From NCBI GenBank assembly GCA_026770585.1, contig MU646549.1:402262-441995 (forward strand): 39,734 nucleotides of DNA, given 5' to 3'. Numbering within the stretch: position 1 is the first letter of the stretch; each line of letters starts with the position of its first letter. Positions 34,901 to 39,734 of the stretch are shown in pieces. The position numbers and the translations under genes were made by a program. A model generated the notes under the pieces. That model searched no databases, was not told the DNA's origin, and saw only the letters and a list, made by a program, of their open reading frames with translations. This DNA comes from Baffinella frigidus (taxonomy: Eukaryota > Cryptophyceae > Cryptomonadales > Baffinellaceae).

Positions 34901-37900
34901 CAAATATAACCCTCAGCAAAGATGTGCTCGGCGCAACCCAATTTTCGCCCGTCTGGCAAGACCCCCGCGGGAGGCGCCGCCGGGGGCACGTATCGGCACT
35001 TGTTGGGGGTCTGGTTGCTTTACACTGGAGCCTGGTGATTTCTACAACCGGAATAAAACAGGAAGAAGGTACAGTACCAAATTTGGCTTTTTTCCAGACC
35101 TGCCTGCGTTTCATTTGGGTCTACAACCATTGTACGTACCCGAACCGACGCGGTTTGGACTTCCAAAGGTGGCCGGTCGCGCGCTAAGTTGTGGCAGAAG
35201 GTTGTGGAAGGTGTCGGCTGCCTTGCTCTATCTTCTCGTCCGACAGCACTCCCAAGCGCTGGTACCCACACACTGCACTGCCAGGGCGGAGTTTTTGTAT
35301 GAGTCAACTCACCTGCGAATGTGTAGTAAAGAAGTACCCATTACGGGTACCTCGTTTCTAAGTTGACAGATTCTGTGGGTGAATTGACTTTTACAAAATA
35401 TCCGGCCTGGCAGTGCACTGGGCTTCGCAGGAAACTTCAACCAGAAGTCTGGTCGAAATGTCGGTTAATGAGATGTCTTTGTACTGTACAGCGTAATTCT
35501 TAATTAGTATCACGAAAATAAATGGACCGATCTGCGAAGCCCACCGTGTGGTGGACACACCGATGACGCGAAAACGTGTGTTGTGAAGTGTCCACTTGAA
35601 TGGCTCTAGTCTCCGAAAAGCGTTGCTGGCCCACTTCCAAAACCCACTTCCAAAATCGTTGCTGGCCCACTCCCCAAATCACATTCCACATCATTCATGT
35701 CTCAAAATTGCATCCCGGAGATTGCCGTTGACAACGATTGTTTTTTTTTGGGTGGGTAAAAAAAACAGTGTGTTTACCTTTCTCGGGATTGAGCAGGAGG
35801 AGGAGAAGGGCACCGCGGGAGACGATGCGAAGGAGGAAAACTGGTCAGCCCCGTCACGTCCAATTCATGCGTCCATTTATTGTGTATCGTATTTTGGTAC
35901 GTATCCCTTAAGTGACCAACAGGCGAAAAATCGCCCGTGGAAGCCCTAGGCAGGTCCTAGGGCCCTACGGTAGGGCGTATGAGCCTACTGGCCACTTAAG
36001 GGACAGTGAAGCAAGATTGAGAAGGAGGAAAACTGGTCAGCCCCGCGCCCTGAGGCGAAGAGATCCACAAAATCGTCAACGTAGATCCCGTCATGAGTCT
36101 TTCTATTATTTGTACCACGCCGTTTACGGAGGGGAACCACGCCAGATTCTTGGAAGAGGTCGCCAAAAGTCGATTTCCCCTCAAGGCAGTGGTTTTCAAA
36201 AGTCAACAACCGTTCCATAGAACAGTCTAAAAACTTCAACCCCCTCGAACACTCTGGCAGCTTGCGTTTACGGAGCGGTTTTGGGTTTTGGGTACACCGC
36301 AATGGCAAACGCTAAACCCCTAAACCCTAAGCCCCTTTCACGTGGCGGAGGTAGAGCGGCCTATTTACATGTGGGATTGTAAAACTTTGTACTAGGATAG
36401 GGTTTTCCAACCTCGTGACCGGCCTAACCAGGGCTTGAGTGGCTCCGAGGGCAATGAAAGTTACTACACAAATGTAATGGCAATGAAAGTTGCTACACAA
36501 ATTTAGTGGCTCCAAGGGCAAAGAAAGTTACCACACAAATTCCAGAAATCGTGTGAAAATTACTACACAGTGAAACCGGCGGATCGCACGATTCCCCAGG
36601 GGTGGCCCAAAACAGAGAATCTGACTATCCAACCCTCGAACAGGTTTTCCAAGAGGCTGCCCGGGGTTGAGACAAGAATCTCGCGGGACTGGGGGGAGAA
36701 CGCCGCGATGGTTAACCCTAACCCCCTAAACCCTAAACCCGAAATCCAAAATCCGGAACCCGAAACCCGAATCCCCTAAACCCTAAACCATAAACCATAA
36801 ACCCCTCAATCCTAAACCCTGAAATCCTAAAACCCTAAGCCCGAAGCCCGAAACCCTAAACCACTAACCCCTAAAACCCTAAACCCCTAAACCCCTAAAC
36901 CCTGAACCCTAAGCCCGAAACCCCAAACCCCAAATCCTAAACCGAACCCCCGACCCTAAACCCAAACCCTGAACCAGGCGGTATTCATGGGGTCGATCTG
37001 GTCTACATTCGGGCTCTATTTCCTCGATATCTGGGTGAGCTCCCAAAAGAGTTTAGCCCTGGGCCCCTTTCCAGCTCCTTAAAAGGGTTTAGCCCTGGAC
37101 CCCTTTCCAAAGTCATCAAGTCAATTCCTGGCACACAGGTTACAAACCCGTCTGTGGGGGTGCACAGATCTTCGCGAAACGTTGCTTTTTGAAAGATCTT
37201 CGTGAAACGTTGAAATCTTTGTCCGAAATTGTCAGAAAATATCGAAATTCTGCTTATTCATCTCGAAAAAGGGGCCCGTGTAGACGTGAATCGTTGCGAA
37301 AGTGTGTCTTTGATAAGACCTGAATCGGTTTTTCAATCATGTAGCCCTTTTCGCCTCCGGGCACGGCTTTCTCTTAACAGATAATTTATTGATTACAAGG
37401 CCAGCACGACCACATTTTAAGACCCCCTGCGGGTTTTTTGGTACTACAAGGATCTGGAGTTCTCCCACACACTTCACTCGCTTGACGATGCTGCCCCCGC
37501 GTGGCCCTCCCTCCTCGCCCTCCTCCTCCTCCTGAAACCTAGCGCTTCGCTAGTGATGAGCTTAAACTCTAGCGCGCGCAGCGCTACACAGGCGCGTCTC
37601 CCTTGGTAGTAACAAACCTTTCTCTCTCTTAACGATGCTGACGGCAGGCGGCGAGGCGAATCGTGGCGCAGCCGCGCTCGACCCCCGCGTGGCCCTCCCT
37701 CCTTGCCCTCCTCCTCCTCGGGTACACCCCCTGCCCGGTTCAGTCAACTGTCTTCTTTGGTCCAGTCAACTGTCTGCTTGTTCGTGGCTGTTCGTGGATG
37801 TCTAATTCACGCACAGTTCTGGGTTGGGGGGTTAGGGGTTAGGGTTTGGAGTTTGGGCTGGGCCCTCCTCCTCCTAGGTTACCACGCCCCCCATCTCCAC

Positions 37901-38125
37901 GCACAAGCAACCCTTAACCCTAAACCCTTAACCCTAAAACCTAAGCCCTAAACCCTAAGCCCGAAGCCCTAATCCCTCCTCCCTGATCCCCAATCCCTAA
38001 TCCCCAATCCCTAAACTCTGAACCCCATACCCCAAACCCCAAACCCCAAACCCCAAACCCTAAACCCTAAACCCCAACCCCCCGCGCAGGATCCCGTTTT
38101 CGACGCTGACAGAAAAGATCTGTGA
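31950..38125 (+). CDS. Unrecognised plastid-targeted protein with two membrane segments, 7 exons, ~235 aa
   Basis: Plus-strand exons: 31950-32303, 34236-34306, 34712-34787, 35797-35843, 36644-36710, 36978-37034 and 38090-38125 (TGA). All introns are GT-AG and phases agree (708 nt). The first ATG gives a signal peptide (MARAFVLPLLLINAASA), then a long Pro/Arg/Gly-rich stretch typical of a transit peptide. The mature part begins near LTAQDFQ and continues with a charged helix (AVFAEAMEHKEETAAAYV), a hydrophobic segment around residues 146-160 (VAIAPYFLYLLF), an acidic loop (EEEKGTAGDDAKEEN), FSKRLPGVETRISRDWGENAAM, a second hydrophobic segment, residues 206-224 (AVFMGSIWSTFGLYFLDIW), and a short acidic tail. 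I do not recognise the family. A small plastid membrane protein is the inference from leader plus two hydrophobic segments. It is transcribed divergently from the PsbP-domain gene. An extra exon between 37034 and 38090 is possible. Confidence 0.7.
32474..32630. mobile_element. Palindromic MITE in intron 1 of the membrane-protein gene
   Basis: Arms GACCTATTCAGGGTAG and CTACCCGAATAGGTC, core CGGTAGACCGTA/TACGGCCTACCG. Distantly like the AACGGCC family. Confidence 0.75.
32689..32863. mobile_element. MITE, AGAGCGCTGTGCAGAGAAG family (copy 2)
   Basis: Arms TAGAGCGCTGTGCAGAGAAG and complement, same core as 14384-14560. Confidence 0.88.
33845..34003. mobile_element. MITE, CTAGCTCTGTCCCA variant with poly-C/poly-G centre
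   Basis: CCTAACTCTGTCCCACTTG to CAAGTGGGACAGAGCTAGG; the centre contains C14 and G11 runs and a TTTACCCGTAAA-like hairpin. Confidence 0.85.
34038..34095 (+). pseudogene. Ghost copy of membrane-protein gene exon 2, 5' part
   Basis: Encodes EAMEHTEKTAGA then a stop. It resembles EAMEHKEETAAA of the real exon 2 at 34236 and lies upstream of it. Confidence 0.65.
34463..34521 (+). pseudogene. Ghost copy of membrane-protein gene exon 2, 3' part
   Basis: Encodes EAMELKEETAAAFVKFQLQ ending at the same donor (CAGCG then GTGCGC). It is separated from the real exon by half a MITE (34385-34445). Confidence 0.8.
34530..34710 (+). repeat. CCCTAAA tract before exon 3 of the membrane-protein gene
   Basis: About 25 telomere-like units on the sense strand, ending some 6 nt before the exon 3 acceptor. 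Confidence 0.95.
35213..35261 (+). pseudogene. Ghost copy of membrane-protein gene exon 3, 3' part
   Basis: Encodes LLYLLVRQHSQAL then GTAC, matching LYLLFRQHTQAQ of the real exon 3. An inverted-repeat element (about 35270-35420) follows directly. Confidence 0.7.
35902..36004. mobile_element. MITE, TATCCCTTAAGTGG family (copy 4)
   Basis: TATCCCTTAAGTGACCA to GGCCACTTAAGGGACA. It separates exon 4 from its ghost. Confidence 0.82.
36020..36035 (+). pseudogene. Ghost copy of membrane-protein gene exon 4, donor end
   Basis: Repeats GAAGGAGGAAAACTG plus GTCAGCCCCG of the real exon 4 end (35843). A MITE (35902-36004) lies between the two copies. Confidence 0.7.
36061..36110 (-). other. Short YVDD-containing repeat, possible retrotransposon RT relic
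   Basis: On the minus strand one frame reads KTHDGIYVDDFVDLF, like the catalytic box of Ty1/copia reverse transcriptases. A diverged copy with a stop lies at 20541-20590. Only about 50 bp are shared, so chance is possible. Confidence 0.25.
36713..36976 (+). repeat. CCCTAAA tract filling the intron between exons 5 and 6
   Basis: Nearly the whole 267-nt intron is CCCTAAA-type repeat, from the donor (GTTAACCCTAACCCC) to the acceptor (CCCTGAACCAG). Confidence 0.95.
37490..37895 (+). repeat. Three imperfect copies of a pyrimidine-rich segment in intron 6
   Basis: Copies near 37490-37540, 37680-37722 and 37855-37890 share GTGGCCCTCCCTCCT/CTCCTCCTCC cores, and one frame reads AWPSLLALLLL. This may be a further exon with its ghosts, or plain low-complexity intron sequence. 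No phase-consistent splice pair was found. Confidence 0.35.
37905..38085 (+). repeat. CCCTAAA/CCCCAAA tract before the last exon
   Basis: Sense-strand repeat ending 13 nt before exon 7 (38090). Confidence 0.95.
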
Positions 38126-38245
38126 GGCGTTTGAGCCATCATTGCCCGCGCCATTGGAGCCGTTGGATGCGGGGGGGGCATTGGAGGGGGGGGCGCACAC
38201 GACTTAGCTCTGCCTCACAAGCTGGATTGGTTTTCGCAACTTAAG

Positions 38246-38404
38246 AGGGTAACGGCCTGAAAATGGGGTAGTTAGGCCTACGGCATTGCCTAGGACCTCC
38301 TACCGTAGGCCGAGACTTTTTGGTCCTAGGATCCCTCGGCCTACGGTAGGAGGTCCTAGGCAATGCCGTATGGCCAACTACCCCATTTTCAGGCCGTTAG
38401 CCTA
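38246..38404. mobile_element. MITE, AACGGCCTGAAAATGGGG family (copy 4)
   Basis: Same palindrome as 10069-10230, with a small change (TATGGCCAACT) in one arm. Confidence 0.9.
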
Positions 38405-38507
38405 TGAAACTGTTGGCCACGCGGAAAGGTCCTCTGCGGGGACGCGCCGCCTTCGGTCCTCGGTTCATGTACCTCTCGCGCTCCGAATCAAGGCCGCCTA
38501 CAGGGTT

Positions 38508-38618
38508 ACCTCGCTCATAAGAAACCGCCTCCCCCTAGGACCCTACAGTAGGCCTATGCCTGGGGCCCTACGGTGGTCCTAGGGGGGGGCAGTTTCTTAT
38601 GAGCGAGGTACCCCTGTA
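38508..38618. mobile_element. MITE, CTCATAAGAAACCGCC family
   Basis: Arms ACCTCGCTCATAAGAAACCG and TTTCTTATGAGCGAGGTACC. Partial relatives at 39427-39500 and 39560-39640. Confidence 0.85.
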
Positions 38619-38969
38619 GGGTGTAATAGAAATAGAGTATGCCTGCTCGCGTGTGCGATCAAGGGGGAGTGTGAGGACGGAGTCCTGGACGGGCCCGCCT
38701 CGGGCGGGAGAACAAGTCATTTATGTAGACATTAGACGTGAGCCTATTTCGGGGAAACCCTCTCTCAAGAGGATCCCCGTACGTGTGGAATAAAGTACAG
38801 GTATTCTGACCTCACACGGTTTCGTCTCGCCAATTTGGCGAGACCGGAAGTCAATTTCCTGGAGTTTTGGCGCAAATTCGTCAACTTTTGGGGTAGAAAC
38901 GATCAGTCAACCCGAGTCAGAGCTAGACGACCGAGAGCTCTGTCGCATAAAAAGACGCTCCGGTCATCT

Positions 38970-39074
38970 TATCCCTTAAGTGGCGAGGCGGTCAAAGTTG
39001 ACTGCCAAGAGGTCCTAGGCAGGTCCTAGGGCCCTACGGTAGGGCATATGAGCCTACTCGCCACTTAGGGGATA
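38970..39074. mobile_element. MITE, TATCCCTTAAGTGG family (copy 5)
   Basis: TATCCCTTAAGTGGCGA to CGCCACTTAGGGGATA. Confidence 0.85.
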
Positions 39075-39191
39075 CGAGACTGTATCCGAGGCGGGCTCGT
39101 TCCTTGAGGCGCAAGACTACTGCATCACTCAACCCAAGGCGTAAGGGCCTATCCAGGACCTGTATCGAGAGTAATAAAGACGAACAAGGAC

Positions 39192-39323
39192 TATCCCTTA
39201 AGTGGCGAGTAGGCTCATACGCCCTACCGTAGGGCCCTAGGACCTGCCTAGGACCTCTTTGTGGTCAGTTGCCTAGAGGACCTCTTGGCGGTCAATTTTA
39301 ACCGCCTCGCCGCTTAAGGGATA
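39192..39323. mobile_element. MITE, TATCCCTTAAGTGG family (copy 6)
   Basis: Opposite core orientation to copy 5, with a ~28-bp internal duplication (CCTCTTNGNGGTCA motif). Confidence 0.8.
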
Positions 39324-39734
39324 TCCCCAGAAGAGCGTTCGGGCCCACCTCCAGAGCTGAAAGCTGAGAGAAGACCTCTACATGGGGCACGCCTAGGCTT
39401 ACTGTAGGGTCCTACACCCTGCACGGTTGTCCTACAGGGGCACTTCGCTCATGAAAAACCGCCCCCCCCTAAGACCCTACGGTACGCCTATGCCTACATG
39501 TACTCTACACACCAGGCTTCTTGGTAGTATGTAATAACGGTCTCCATCTCTACGTGTACAAGGGGTACCTTGCTCATAAGAAACTGCCCCCCCCCTAGGA
39601 CCACCAGAGGGCCCTAGGTATGGTCCTACTGTAGGGTCCTAGTGGCTATGTCTGGGTCATTTGACCAGGGCGTAATCTGGTACAAATCCACTGAATTTAC
39701 AGTGAATTCACTACCTCGAGACGTATAGCCACTA

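Larger units (their letters stand above)
38126..39734. other. Gene-free flank made of MITE copies
   Basis: Apart from the listed elements I see only fragments of the CTAGCTCTG and GGACGGAGTCC families and short unique spacers. No exon candidates were found. Confidence 0.6.

Noticed and set aside
1-39734. CRISPR arrays, operons or bacterial genes
   Set aside because: Tandem arrays have no spacer structure, and the genes have spliceosomal introns and plastid leaders.

Overview
This is a draft eukaryotic nuclear scaffold: there are two runs of N, spliced genes with very short exons in long introns, and many MITE-like inverted repeats, microsatellites and telomere-like CCCTAAA/TTTAGGG tracts. 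No long reading frame is a real gene. Splicing the three supported genes by hand gives proteins that each start with a signal peptide followed by a plastid transit-like stretch. Two of them have a Phe at or just after the predicted cleavage site (AVA-FLAP, SA-FSPP). That points to a photosynthetic alga with a complex, red-lineage plastid (cryptophyte, chromerid, dinoflagellate, haptophyte or stramenopile). The species cannot be resolved from the sequence. Layout: 1-5.3 kb holds repeats, MITEs, a tRNA-like element and two weak candidate exons. 5.3-21.8 kb (minus strand) is a 13-exon aldo/keto reductase gene of about 406 aa; it carries the full Asp-Tyr-Lys-His catalytic tetrad and a plastid leader with a twin-arginine, lumen-like second segment. 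21.8-23.5 kb is a repeat-filled intergenic stretch. 23.5-31.5 kb (minus) is a 9-exon gene of 252 aa for a thylakoid-lumen PsbP-domain protein. 31.5-31.95 kb is a short divergent promoter region containing a MITE. 31.95-38.1 kb (plus) is a 7-exon gene of about 235 aa for an unrecognised plastid protein with two membrane segments. 38.1-39.7 kb is almost entirely MITE copies. All three gene models join with consistent codon phase from ATG to stop, which is the main support for them. Three plastid-directed genes side by side may be coincidence. The most striking feature is the intron architecture. At least 15 of the 29 exons have one or more truncated copies (ghost exons) in the adjacent introns. 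Copies upstream of a real exon keep its acceptor end; copies downstream keep its donor end (or stop). MITEs, GA/CT microsatellites or CCCTAAA tracts usually lie between ghost and real exon, and several MITE ends lie within about 3-13 nt of the splice sites in use. This looks like intron growth by junction-spanning duplication coupled to introner-like elements.
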